Source of the DNA: Catonia carolina
Lineage: Eukaryota; Arthropoda; Insecta; Hemiptera; Achilidae
Direction: 5' to 3'
NCBI GenBank assembly: GCA_035578175.1
Contig: JAQMRL010000001.1
Span: 185,701,283 to 185,765,282, forward strand
Length of the DNA stretch: 64,000 nucleotides
A program made the translations under genes and the position numbers. Shown one piece after another: positions 45,477-56,945 of the stretch (position 1 is the first letter of the stretch; every line of letters starts with the position of its first letter). The notes under the pieces are model-generated. The model was given only the letters and a program-made list of their open reading frames with translations, made no database searches and was not told the origin of the DNA.

Positions 45477-46739
45477 ACTTTTTAACATAATATTTGTATG
45501 AAGCTTAGTTTGAGAGCAATTTCTGTATAAAAAAAAATAATCCGCATTAAAATGTTAATTTACTTTATATTCATTTATTTTTGAGTTAAAGTCTGCACAC
45601 AACATTACATTCTACATTACAATTATTGTAATACATTATTCTACGAGAATCTTATTATTATACCAAGAATTGTGTTTAGATTTAACTTTGTTAGTTGGTC
45701 TGTGTATAATTCTGAAATGATTACATCATTATAGTCGTTCAAAAATGTAAAAAATATAATGCCAGTTGAAAGGGGTTTGAAAAAGTTCTATCTTAAAATA
45801 CAAGAAACGTTCTTAGAATATTTTTTTTGAATAATAGTATTTTAATATTGTTTTTAGAATATTTTTTGGTAATGTAGGTACTATCTTTAAATAAAAGAAA
45901 CCTTAGAACATTTTTATGACCTTTGTAACAGATAATTCGGCCATCAGCCTCTAAGAAGGTAGTTCAACATTAAATTCCTAGTGCACAACGGTTAAATAAA
46001 TTATTTCTAAGGTGACCATCTGAAAGCCAACGTTAACACTAATGGATGTCCCAGCTCAAATTCAAACCGAAACCTGAAATTTCAGGTAAACGCAGCAACA
46101 GATTTTGTGGTTGTCAAAATGTGCAATTCCCGATAGAAGATGAAGGTATATATTATTATTAGTATATATTATTACATTATATTATATTATAGTATATATT
46201 ATATATATTATTAGTATATAATTATTTACAACTAGATCTTGGCAATACGGATTCGTATTACAATTACGGATATTTATTTACAAAATAAAACATGTAAATA
46301 ATAAAAATCTTTATGCGCTTATTTTAAGAAATGACTAATGTAGTTAGTATGTGTCAGTGTACATTATCAGAAGCAAATTTTTCAATGAAGACCTTGAAGA
46401 CTTGGTCGGTAAAGTTTTTTTTATCATAATAAAGATGTATTTATGTTTTGTATTTTTTAAAATATTGTAGCTACATATTATAAATTGTATTTTAATTGTG
46501 TCGCTGTGTTATTTAATTTACTCCTTCTTCGTGCACGGGATCTTTTTTTATAGTATTAAAAAAAATATCCACGTGGATCTTAACGTCCTTTCTATTCTGC
46601 CTCTAGGATACTGCTTTTCACGTTTCATGACCCTCCTGAAGCCTAAAAAGTTATTTTTAGTGGAATATATCCGCCTGTTTGCATTTGTGTGTTCGTGAAT
46701 GTGTATTCTATTCATTCTGCTGGAGCAATTACTGCGACT
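45477..46739. other. No gene seen; AT microsatellite and a distant family H relative
   Basis: A TAT/TATA simple repeat is at 46148-46225. 46520-46700 (TTTTCACGTTTCATGACCC, CTGAAGCCTAAAAAG, TTTTTAGTGG) follows the 5' block layout of family H in plus orientation with much divergence. The ORF over it is chance. Confidence 0.45.
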
Positions 46740-46892
46740 GTATTTTTTTTTACGTCCAACTGTTTTACATATTTATATGGTTATGCAGGCGATGAAGGAT
46801 GACAGATGAAAATAATCATTGAAAAAGTACAATACCTGACTGGGAATCGAACCCGGGACCTCGATGCAGAAGGCACTTCCGATAACAACAGC
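46740..46892 (-). mobile_element. tRNA-derived SINE
   Basis: A T run at 46741-46751 is the inverted A tail; GGTTCGATTCC read on the minus strand at 46853-46843 is a perfect B box; the head around 46855-46892 is worn. The body differs from S1, so it may be another family. Confidence 0.65.
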
Positions 46893-47005
46893 CAAAACTT
46901 GAAATTTAAGGGCTCAAAATTGAAATTTAAGATTTTCTTAATCAGTGCATATTAACCTTAAAATCATAGAGATTTTTTTCAATTAGCCGTATAACCAAAG
47001 TATTT

Positions 47006-47660
47006 GCCCATTAACAGGCAAGTTGAGTGTTAAATTATTTTCACTCGATCTGCTAGTTCCAAGGCTTTAAAAAATAGTTCTGTTTCTTATCACATGGTCA
47101 GCCAATTCTATGACTGAAGCATTTAAGAACAGAAGAGGTAGAGGTGTAAACGACACTATAGCTTAACGAACTAGAGACTGCAGATGAAGGCGGAGCATAG
47201 TGGGTCACTAGGTCACCTAGTCGATTGGCACAGAGCCAATCGACTTTCGTTAATCGCATCCCTGCGTTGTCACGTTCTGGTCCCGCTGTGGATGACAGCC
47301 TAACAAAAAGTCAGCTGGAGTTCGATGGAACAGAGTGTGCCTTAGCGAAGAGGCATCCTCACACCCGACTTGGTTGATATTGGCTAGATCTCATCTGCAG
47401 TCAGAGTTATCTCCGTCGAAAGTAATGAATTTCATTATACAGCCAGACCCTGTGGTGAATGAATTGAAGGCGTCATTTGCAGGGTGGGTAAAAGCACCCT
47501 CCGAAAAGCATCTGCTTTTCGGAGGGTCTGGCATACTGATAAGCATACTTTTCCGCTTAGTGAGGAAGGAAAATGGTGATCCATATCACTCCTCGTTTTT
47601 ACTTTGTAAAGCCTCTAGAGGTTCAAACCAGCCTTTCGGCTGATGATCTAAACAACAAAA
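47006..47660 (+). repeat. Interspersed repeat family R with a 245-base insertion and a new hairpin
   Basis: The left part is 47006-47156 and the right part 47403-47660. Compared with the copy at 54721, a GC-richer block (47157-47402) splits ACTAGTCAGAG. A second change is a perfect 14-bp hairpin at 47497-47526 made from the family's own TGCTTTTCGGAGGG. Confidence 0.85.
47157..47402. mobile_element. Unclassified GC-rich insertion with 12-bp inverted repeats, possible MITE or structured RNA gene copy
   Basis: GACTGCAGATGA (47176-47187) and TCATCTGCAGTC (47391-47402) are perfect inverted repeats. Inside lies a perfect 11-bp hairpin AGTCGATTGGC / GCCAATCGACT (47219-47245). I do not recognise it as a known small RNA and found no second copy or target duplication. 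Its base composition differs from both sides. Confidence 0.55.
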
Positions 47661-48867
47661 AACCGAAATACAGAGGATGCTTTACTTCGATGAAGAAATA
47701 CAAAAATCATATGTTCCCAAAAAAGGGTTTTCTGATTTAAACGCTACATTTACTAAGTTATATTTATTATATTAGTTGGTATTTTTCGGAAAATTTGTGA
47801 GATCGTCTACTCTCTTTTTCAAATGTACAGTCTTACAAATCATTTTAGAAAAATCATGAATGAAAAGTTGAAGATATTTTAAAATTCTGTAACTTTTATA
47901 ATGAATGGCAAATTTTTCTTAGTTTAACAGCAATTTGTTATTCTTATACCGCATCAAACTAGGTTTGTTTCTTTACAGACAAAAATATAATGTACGGGAA
48001 AGTTTATACAAAAAATGAAGATTAACTTAAGAACGCTATAACTTTTGTACTTGATATTTCTGTATGCGGTGCTAACATCCTTAAAAATTCAATATTCGGA
48101 TGAGGATATAATTAACTCTTTCTGTTTGGTCCACTACTATATTACTTTTGAAATTTTTAGATTGCTTATGTGTTATTTGTCAAAAATGAAACCTGCCAAA
48201 ATAAAATTTAATTGACTAATGTAGTAGTTTGGCTGTGGTCATCTGCCTATTGACATGGCAAAGACTATAACCTTAGCGGTACCGAATGATTTTATGGGAA
48301 ATCTACTTTCAAACATTTTTATTTTAAATAATGAGCTAATGACAGTTGGTAACAGCTAAGATAGAACATGAAATAAAGAATAGGGGGGAGAGGGGTAGAA
48401 TAATGAGTGACACAAGTGACTACGGCAGCTAGATAAAGATCGGTATTGTAGGCCTGTTATGACCTGCGCCACCCTTGCAAATTAATATTAAGAAAAATGT
48501 TTCTTCACTATTAAATATAATAATTATGGAATAATAAATGTTAATACCCAATGTTTAAAGTATGCTATTAAATATTAAATATGCGATTAAATATTATTAT
48601 TGCGTTGCAGTTTTTTAAGTATAGTCTTAGCGATCGCGGATATGACCGGATGGAAAAGCGTTAACAATAAGATAGCGTCTATTCGCGTATCTTGTAAGCG
48701 GGCGACTGTACATTTCAGTTTAAAACTGGTTAGTATGTGCAGGTAGAAAAGAATCCTCATTGGTTGAGACCGATAAATGATATCTTACAATTACACACAA
48801 ATAAACTGATGAATTGAAAAAAAAACTAGACATAAAATTTATATAGTCCCAAACAACAGTTGTTGAC
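47661..48867. other. Nothing recognised
   Basis: AT-rich with a GC-richer part near 48600-48780, possibly an older part of the Jockey element that follows. No motif confirms this. Confidence 0.35.
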
Positions 48868-49215
48868 GCTCCTTTATATATTTCCAATCATACATTGCAC
48901 ACAGATCGTAACATCCCTTATGAACAATTCACCAGACGTAGTAGCGACGATTTAAATCAAAATTAGAAAACCGGAACCACCCACTAATCGGCGTTCTAAA
49001 CAATCCACTTTACCAGATAACCTCAATCGTCGGCTCCGCAGAAGGTGGAGCAAAAATTTAGGATACATTTTAAAAGTGATCAAACTTTTTTATTCTTTTT
49101 AGTTAACATGTAAGAAAATTAAACTAATTTAATTTGTAATTTTTTCACATAAATTTTATAATTGTCGTGGGAAACGTGAGGGTCCTACTAATGAGTGATG
49201 TCCCTCTCAGAATTG
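48868..49215 (+). pseudogene. Jockey-clade LINE C-terminal tail and 3' region
   Basis: APLYISNHTLHTDRNIPYEQ opens it, then a frameshift leads to RFKSKLENRNHPLIGVLNN. The 3' part is shared with 41390-41743 in inverse orientation. It carries several frame changes. Confidence 0.75.
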
Positions 49216-49245
49216 GTAAAGTATAAAATATTATTAGCATGATAT

Positions 49246-49632
49246 GTTGTTTGGGTCAACAGCCGAAAGGCTGGTTTGAACCTCTAGAGGCTTCACTATG
49301 TAAAACGAGGAGTGAGGTGGTTTACCATCGCCTTCCTCACTGAGTTGAAAGAGTATGCTTATCAGCATGCCAGGCCCTCCGAAAAGTACATACTTTCCAC
49401 CCTGCAATAACACCTTCACTTCATTCACCACAGGGTCTGGCTGTATAGTGAAATTTATTACTCTCAGAGAAGATAACTCTAACTAGTGTCTATTACACCT
49501 CTACCTCTTCTGTTCTTAAATGATTCATTTAATTGGCTGACCATATGTAAAGAAACAGAACTATTTTTTGTAGCCCTGGAACCTGCAGATCGAGTGCAAT
49601 TAATTTAACACACCACCTGCCTGTTATGGGCA
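49246..49632 (-). repeat. Interspersed repeat family R, complete copy
   Basis: It carries CAACAGCCGAAAGGCTGG, TCAGCATGCCAGGCCCTCCG, CCACAGGGTCTGGCTGTAT and the end CTGTTATGGGC. The minus ORF at 49234-49431 is chance. Confidence 0.83.
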
Positions 49633-50515
49633 TATAATATGATGTATAAAATATTATTAAAACTTCAAATATATTTACTGGTTAGGGACAGTTGTAGATT
49701 TAATAAAATAAAGTTAAAAAATGATGACCTTGAAGGTGCAATTGTAAAGATTAAAATAGCTATAACTTTTGTTTTTGATATTTTTTTTAAAGCTCAGTTT
49801 AGAGTAAATTTAAGATCATCAAAATCGGTATCCTGCTTTTTCTTGAGTTGCTCCACATTTCTGATTGTTGTGGATATAACATGAAAATCGATCATAAAAC
49901 GCAATGTATTTAAAAACCGCATTGTGTTAGTGAAAGTTGTGTTTATCGAATATTAATTTACTTCATTATGTTGGTTTTTCTCCATGCATACGTTACGAAG
50001 TATATTACTACAATATCGTGTTTATTTCAAATTTCTAAGAAAACAAAATGAAGTATAAAAAAAATAAAGATTTCGTGCTTTAGTAACGGTTATAAGTTTT
50101 GTATCTGCATATTTTTACTTTAGATGTTTTTTCTACCCTAAATAAAGAAATTATTCACGCCATTGATCACAGTGTTTCATATCTCATTTATTTAATGATT
50201 GAAAGTGATTATATTCTTGTTTGGAAAAATTACAATGGAAAAATCAGATCTAATTTTACGGGGTGTTTTATTTAACATAATTATTAAATTTATCACACGC
50301 TAAATTCTCATTATTGCGTTATAGGAATTGTATTAGCTGAATCATTATTGGACATGACATTCTACTTTCTTTCTCTTCATTAGAAACATTTTTTTAATGT
50401 TTCTAACATTTTTTGTACGTAGGCCTTTTTTGATATATCTAATTTCAATAGTTAACGTCAATAGCATCGACGCTACAGTAGGCTACTTGCAACAAATTAC
50501 GTTACAATTCTATTA
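49633..50515. other. Nothing recognised
   Basis: AT-rich, no coding signal; the 81-codon plus ORF at 49639 has no feature I recognise. Confidence 0.35.
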
Positions 50516-50656
50516 TTACTTTCTCTTGTCTATATGAATTATATAGGAAGGAAAGTATTGTTTTCATGTCGATTTTTCGAAATCGAGTTTTCACCGGATC
50601 TACACGTTTTCAGACCCCCTGAACCCCAAAAACATGTTTTTAGCGATTGGTGTGTG

Positions 50657-50696
<40 letters not shown>

Positions 50697-51199
50697 CAAA
50701 ATATCTCAAGAACGGAGCATCGTACGAACTTGAAACTTAACTTAGATACTACTACTGGACCCGACACGAACATTTTCATCAAAATCGGTCAACCGAAAGT
50801 AGTAGTTTATTCGTGTAATTTTTCACTTGCGATTTTCTCAAAAACGGCTTCTACGACTTTTTTAAAAAACTGTCTCATTTACTACATTTTTTTATGCTCT
50901 ACAAGATAGGGCTGTGCTCTCGTAGAAAAAAAATGGAAATTAAAGATCTACAACTTTTATTTCTACCACTTTTTTTCTTCAGAGCCTAGTTTAGCGTAAA
51001 AGAGTGATTTTCCGTATGATTAAGCCAAACTGAGCTTGATTTTCATTTTGCATCATTCACTCATGAAATAAGGTTATGATTTCTGATATAAGTTTTTTGT
51101 TTATTTTCTAATGTTTTATTAGATACTAAATTTGGGTTATATTGTTCATTATTTGTTTTGGTAAGATATAGTTATGTAAGTGTTTCACACCAGATTTTT
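50516..51199 (+). mobile_element. Family H repeat, copy H, with an internal deletion
   Basis: ACTTTCTCTTGTC starts at 50518 and the 3' end is GTTTCACACCAGATTTTT at 51181-51198. About 250 bases around the internal hairpin are missing (join near 50935). It has a GT tract at 50650-50693. Confidence 0.87.
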
Positions 51200-51555
51200 A
51201 GAATAAAAGTACTGTGATAATAAAATTTCTTGTCCTACTTTTTCATATAAACCAACTAAATAATCTTCCTACGTTAATGTGAATCTATCATGTCGAATAA
51301 AAAAAGTATAGAACTATATTTACATAAAAATATGATAATTCAGTTTAAACCGTTTTCAAATATTATGGCTCCTGCGAATAAAATATATTCATGTTTTAAT
51401 TTCCTGGGACTGTAAATATAGATTGAGAGAAAAATATTGTAATCGTAAAAAGAATTTTCATTATTGTATTCTCAATTTCACCTGATGACTACTTTTCATG
51501 ACACCTCCAATCCAGCTATATTAATGTATTAGTCTACTTTCTTGGAAGATCAAAC
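51200..51555. other. Nothing recognised
   Basis: AT-rich sequence before a mariner-type element. Confidence 0.4.
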
Positions 51556-51557
51556 TA

Positions 51558-53885
51558 CAGGGTGATTTACGAAGATATGCAGAAACTTTGAGAGCTCATT
51601 GTACATGTAAAAATAATGAAAAAGTTTATATAAACATGGGTCCGGAAATGCTTCGTTACCGAGTACGGCTAGCGAAAGATTTCGCCCGGATTTCAGCTCA
51701 CCAGGTGAAATGAAATCTTCCTGAAATTCTTGTAAGGTATTAAGGGGAAAATTCAATCGTTTCTTTTGGTTTTTGACCTGATAAACTGAAAAAAACAGGC
51801 TCCAGAACTGTGTTAAGTAGTTTTTGAGAAATCCAGTGTCAAATGAAAAAAATTGAGTTAAAAAACACATTTTTTCAGCTTTGGGCAACAATAACTTTGT
51901 TATTTTACCAAGAAACAGATAACAATTTTAAATAAAACTTGTAGAAAATTTTATTCTGAACAAAACGGTGTAATTTAAGTACTCAAAAAGCGAATAGATG
52001 TTTGATTAAACGAATTTTTATTCGTAACAGTAAAAAGTAAAATTAACCGGGAAAAAATTAATCTAAACCTATTCAACCAAATTACAGTAAATTTTCCAAA
52101 GTGTCTCCGCCGACTTCAATGCATTTTTCTGCTCTTTCAAGGATGGCTCTTGTTGCTTTCCGTAGTTCAACAGGCCTTTTCTTTAACTGCGTAAAAGCTT
52201 CATTAATACGTCTAAGTAGCGCATCACAGGAATTAACTTTGACCTCATAAACTTTTTCCTTCATCCATCCCCATATGCAAAAATCCAACGGCGTATGATC
52301 TGGTAACCTGGGTGGCCAGCGTATAGGACCTCCACGACCGATTAATTTATTTGGAAATTGTTGATTCAAGTAAATGGAAACAAAATTTGAAAAATGTGGC
52401 GATGCGCCATCATGTTGGAAGTACAGCTGGCGTCGTGTTGCAAGAGGAACATCTTCAAGCAATGTCGGTAATTTTTCTTGAAGAAACTGTAAGTATGCCT
52501 GATCTGTTAAACACTTTTGAAAAGTAAACAGTCCAATCAGCTGATCATGAATAAGGCCACACCATACGTTAATGCTAAAACGCTGTTAAAAGTTACATTC
52601 AATTGTTGCATGAGGGTTCACTTCTGCCCATGAATGTTAATTTCGTAAATTGTTGATACCATCACGAGTGAACTGTGACTCATCGGTAAATAAAATATAC
52701 TTAAAGAGTCGAAGATGGGTGTTAACCAATTGCAGTACTCCAAGCGATGGGCATTGTCTCCTGGATGTAAATGCTGTCATTTTTGTTTATGGTAGGGATA
52801 GAGCTTGTTATTATTGAGTATTCTCCATACTTGACTTTGCGTAACCCTGAACCGTTTAGAAATACGTCTTGTACTAATACCTGGACTATGTTCAACAGCA
52901 GCAACAATGTTTTCCTCTGCAATAACATAATGTTGGCGAGAGCGGTCATACTGGAACTTTACGCTAGGAAGTGATCCTGTTTCCCGTAAAGTAAGAAATG
53001 TAGCACTAATTGTTCTAGCATTTGGAATTCTGCGGTAAGGGTAACGTTGTCTGTATACTTCAACAGCGGCCGTAGCACTGCCTTCACATACGCCATAAAT
53101 AAACACCATATCGGCGTATTCTTCACTTGTAAATAATTGTGGCATTACTACTCCAATAATTTGGTGATTACTACGGACATTTTTTTATGAAAAAAAATTT
53201 TCCGCAAAACATCATTCTGTGTTTTTAAATCAAATTAAATCAAGTCGTACCGTATGTCAGCAGCACCTGAATGCATTGCTAAAATCAATCTACTCTATGA
53301 AATAATTTTTCATTTAAGAATTGAAATTTAAATAATTTCTTAGAAGAAATTTAATTTGTTTTATGGGTAATTAACAAAGTTATTGTCAGTCAAATGTAAA
53401 AGGTGCGTTGTACTGTTATGAATAAAAATTCGTTTAATTAAACATCTATTCGTTTTCAGTGTACTTTATTCACACCGTTTTGTTCAGAATAAAATTTTCT
53501 ACAAGTTTTATTTAAAATTGTTATCTGTTTCTTGGTAAAATAACAAAGTTATTGTTGCCCAAAGATGAAAACATGTGTTTTTTCACTCCATTTTTTGCAT
53601 TTGACACTGGTTTTCTCAAAAACTATTTAACTTACAGTTCTGGGACCTATTTTATTCAATATATCAGGTCAAAAACCATAAGAAACGATTGAATTTGCCC
53701 CTTAACACCTTACAAGAATTTTAGGAAGATTTCATTTCACCTGGTGAGCTGAAATCCGAGTGAAATCTTTCGCTATCCGTAACTCGCTAACGAAGTATTT
53801 CTGGACCCATGTTTATACTTTTTTCATTATTTTTACATGTACAATGAGCTCCCGAAGTTTCTGCATATGTTCGTGAATCACCCTG
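51558..53885 (-). mobile_element. Tc1/mariner-superfamily element, 2328 bases, long terminal inverted repeats
   Basis: It begins CAGGGTGATTTACGAA and ends TTCGTGAATCACCCTG, with TA on both sides (51556-51557 and 53886-53887). The inverted repeats extend about 475 bases (51558-52033 against 53410-53885) with modest divergence. Most mariner relatives have 20-30 bp repeats, so these are very long. The transposase remnant lies between them on the minus strand. Confidence 0.9.
52082..53145 (-). pseudogene. Transposase of the Tc1/mariner superfamily, inactivated
   Basis: The N-terminal helix-turn-helix part runs from MPQLFTSEEYADMVFIYGV (53145) through ISTRRISKRFRVTQSQVWRI to LYPYHKQK and a stop at 52777-52779. 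After a frame change the core shows ILFTDESQFTRDG, then stops, NVWCGL, and from 52462 an open part with LATRRQLYFQHDGASPHFSN, IGRGGPIRWPP and LPDHTPLDF, ending CIEVGGDTLENLL at 52082. The three Asp (FTDES, QHDG, PLDF) are the DDD triad; by my count 41 residues lie between the second and third. At least three in-frame stops and a frameshift make it non-functional. Confidence 0.9.
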
Positions 53886-53887
53886 TA

Positions 53888-54720
53888 TAGAAAAAAATGA
53901 ATTTTAAAATGATTCACAAGATATTCTACATCACTATTCTCACGTCTCATGACCCTATTACTGGGAATAAACTACTTTACTAAAACTTAATACTCTACTA
54001 CTTTACTGGGAATTTTATACGAAAAGTAAATAAGTTAAATAAGTTAAATAACTAAATAGACCTGATTGAAAATTCAAAAGAATGTTCTTTTATCACGACT
54101 CTACATGCCAATTAAAATAATTTCGTACTTTTGTCTACTCTTAAGGTAATAACAGTTTTAGTGAAATATCTGATGTTACGGTTTTAACTGATTTTCATAT
54201 TATTCGAATCAAATAACGCACGCGAATCCTACATTACATCAGTCAGCAAACTGAACTTGACTTTTCAAGAATATTATCCTAACCTACATTTCGATTTTGT
54301 TTTAGCCGACTTTAATGCCTTGTCCACTCAAACAAAACAAAATACACAGTGAATCTCAGCTGTTGTCTCAAAGTACTTCATTAGAAATGTTATAATTCTG
54401 TCCGGTCAAGTGTACTGAACACGGCAATAAAATAAATAAATCAGTATTTCTCTGGTAGGTACATTTTTATACTGTTAAAATGGTACAATTTATATCTTAA
54501 AAATTCAATAAACTGAACCGTGAATGCAATATTATTCTTCACAAAAGTCGACTTTCTTCCATCTTACAGACATGGTCAAACCACTTCTGACCATAAATAT
54601 ACCCATTCTTGTTTTTAAACTAGACACCAACTTGTGTAACTTAAATGTCAGATTTTGTCCGATGGCTCCTTTTTGAAACACCGAATTTCTGAGAAAAGTG
54701 TTTTACAACAAAAGTGTGAG
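53888..54720. other. Nothing recognised
   Basis: AT-rich, no coding signal or repeat recognised. Confidence 0.4.
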
Positions 54721-55110
54721 CCCATAACGGGCAGGTAGAGTGTTCAATTAATTGCACTCGATCTGCTGGTTTCAGGACAACAAAAAATAGTTCTGTTTCT
54801 TATCACATTGTCAGCCAATTATATGACTGAACTATTTAAGAACAGAAGAGGTAGAGGTGTAAAAGACACTAGTCAGAGTAATCTCCTATGAGAGTAATGA
54901 ATTAAATTATACAGCCAGACCATATGGTAAATGAAGTGAAGGTGTCATTTGCAGGGTGGAAAGTAGATGCTTTTCAGAGGGCCTGGCATGCTGATAAGTA
55001 TACTCTTTCAATTCAGGGAGGAAGGCAATAGTAAATACTTCACTCCTTTTTTTACTTAATAAAACCTCTAGAGGTTCAAACCAGCTTTTCGGCTGTTGAC
55101 CTAAACAAAA
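54721..55110 (+). repeat. Interspersed repeat family R, complete copy
   Basis: It runs from CCCATAACGGGCAGGTAGAG through TTCTGTTTCTTATCACAT and AGCCAGACCATATGG to the right end GGCTGTTGACCTAAAC. It shows the uninterrupted form of the site split in the copy at 47006. Confidence 0.83.
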
Positions 55111-56211
55111 AATTTTAAATCTGAGAATTTAAGATTTTTAAATCGGTTTCTCTTCATATTAAATATTAATTCAAACATGTACAGCTGATGTAAGAATGCT
55201 TTTGATTTAATCCATTTCAGCATTAAATTTAGCCTAATTGAAAAAGAAAAGGAATTTTATACAAAATCTAAGTCTAAAGAGGTTAGAGTATTCTTTTTTC
55301 AGAGACCATTTTTTAGATTTTTTAAAATTTGTTCCCAAAGTTTTTAGCTTTTATGTACTGTTGATTGTATGTGTTTGACTGAATTTTTACTGAAAAAAAG
55401 AAAAGAAAGAAAGGAAACACTTCCACAATGTTCTGTGGAAGGGGCTATCAGAATCTTACCATTTAAGTGGCAACATTTTCTGCCTCCTTGATAATTTAGC
55501 ACACTAGTCGCTATTTATATTTTTCCTTCCGCCTTACGGAAGGTTTCGGGTTCAATTCGCGGGGTAGATTCCGGATATTATTATACGTTCAAACCTACCG
55601 TTTTAAACTTAAATCACCTTAAGGGGGTGGAAAAGCAGGCATTTACTGGGAATCAAATATCTCAGGAACAATATTTTAAGAAAGATATCAATGTGATTAT
55701 TGTGCCAAAAAATACAGAAAATTGCTGTCTATTATCTGTTGTATGCTCTTGGATGTAGTTTTTCTTACAAGAAATTAATTGAAGAAAAACCATATTTTCA
55801 AAAAAATTTATTTTATGTAAGTTATTCAAAAATTATTTTTTAACTAAATCCTATCTAGTTTTTTTGTAATAATCATTCAACAGATAATAGAGGAAGAAAT
55901 TAATTATTAACATTAAAAAAAATCATACAAATATCTCAAATACAAACCAAAATATTTAATTCCCAAGAATGTACAATCATGCAAAAACAAATTTGCGGAA
56001 AACTTAATTTAATGTTTAAGGAATAATTTCACTCGCCTTGCTAGTGAACTTAATTTTTTTACAAAATAATTTATTTATCTGATCGTCATGTAAATAAATA
56101 GTTTTTTTATTTACAAAATAAACCTATAGTAACTGATAACTAATAAATATCTAATTTATAAATATTTTACAATAAAAACCTAATAAACCGTTGCTATGAT
56201 GACAAAACATG
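55111..56211. other. No gene seen; a possible SINE head at 55520-55600
   Basis: CCTTCCGCCTTACGGAAGG forms a hairpin and is followed by GGGTTCAATTCGCGG, a B-box-like sequence. The rest is AT-rich. Confidence 0.4.
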
Positions 56212-56377
56212 TACAGTAATCCCTTGGTATCCGCGGGTTTCGGTTATCCGCGGACTTTGTCCGTGGGCCTAAAACCTTAAAATACGTACGTTTTCTCACC
56301 TTGTGTACACCGTACTTGGTGGGGAAGGCATACAATTCTGAAAACATGTGTTTGAATACATTTTTTGGCGTCCGTAT

Positions 56378-56495
56378 CATGGGCGGATTTAGGTCTTGAT
56401 ATCTGGAGGTGCGAGCTCACCGGAAGGTATAAGGTATTTGGATACTAAAATCAAAAATCCCAAAAATGCGGCGCACCCCCGTAAATCCGCCCATG
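56378..56495. mobile_element. hAT-type MITE, 118 bases, nested, 8-bp target duplication
   Basis: CATGGGCGGATTTA (56378-56391) and TAAATCCGCCCATG (56482-56495) are perfect 14-bp inverted repeats. GTCCGTAT is duplicated at 56370-56377 and 56496-56503. An 8-bp duplication and a terminus like CAGGGGCGGATCC are marks of hAT elements. Confidence 0.9.
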
Positions 56496-56750
56496 GTCCG
56501 TATCATGTTGAGTCACACACTAGTATGGCGACGGCCGCCATGAGCTAAGCTAGATTTCCGCGTACTGTACGTAGTGAGCGCGTCACCGGGTACCGGGCCC
56601 CGCCAGTACAACCCCACCCCCACCACCATACGTTCGCCCAGGAACCATACTGTAATTTCTCCGTACGTTTTCCTCCATGTGTCAGCCAAACTTCTTCGTA
56701 TGTATGTACAGTTCTTTGTTTGTTTGACGATCCTGAAAAAAAGCTAATCA

Positions 56751-56945
56751 TTTCTTCACAACATCAACGAGATCCTCAGCATGGCAACGCAGTTCGCTGA
56801 CCACGTGTTGGAGACGAATCCCGTCATGGAAAGGGGCCTTCAATTCAAGAGGACTCAGGAGCTGATGATACCATACGAAGAAGTTCACAAGGAGTTTGAA
56901 AAGAAGAAGCAAAGAGCCATAACTAACTATTTTAAAGCAACTTAA
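56751..56945 (+). pseudogene. C-terminal remnant of a pogo/Tigger transposase with a PIP-box-like motif
   Basis: The frame reads INEILSMATQFADHVLETNP, FKRTQELMIPYEEVHKEFEK and KKQRAITNYFKAT with a TAA. QRAITNYF fits the PCNA-interacting consensus Qxx(I/L/M)xx(F/Y)(F/Y). pogo transposase is known to carry a PCNA-binding motif at its C terminus. The catalytic domain is gone. Confidence 0.6.

Noticed and set aside
56180..56751. Minus ORFs at 56180-56380 and 56545-56751
   Set aside because: They lie antisense inside the pogo/Tigger element and show no recognisable protein motif.
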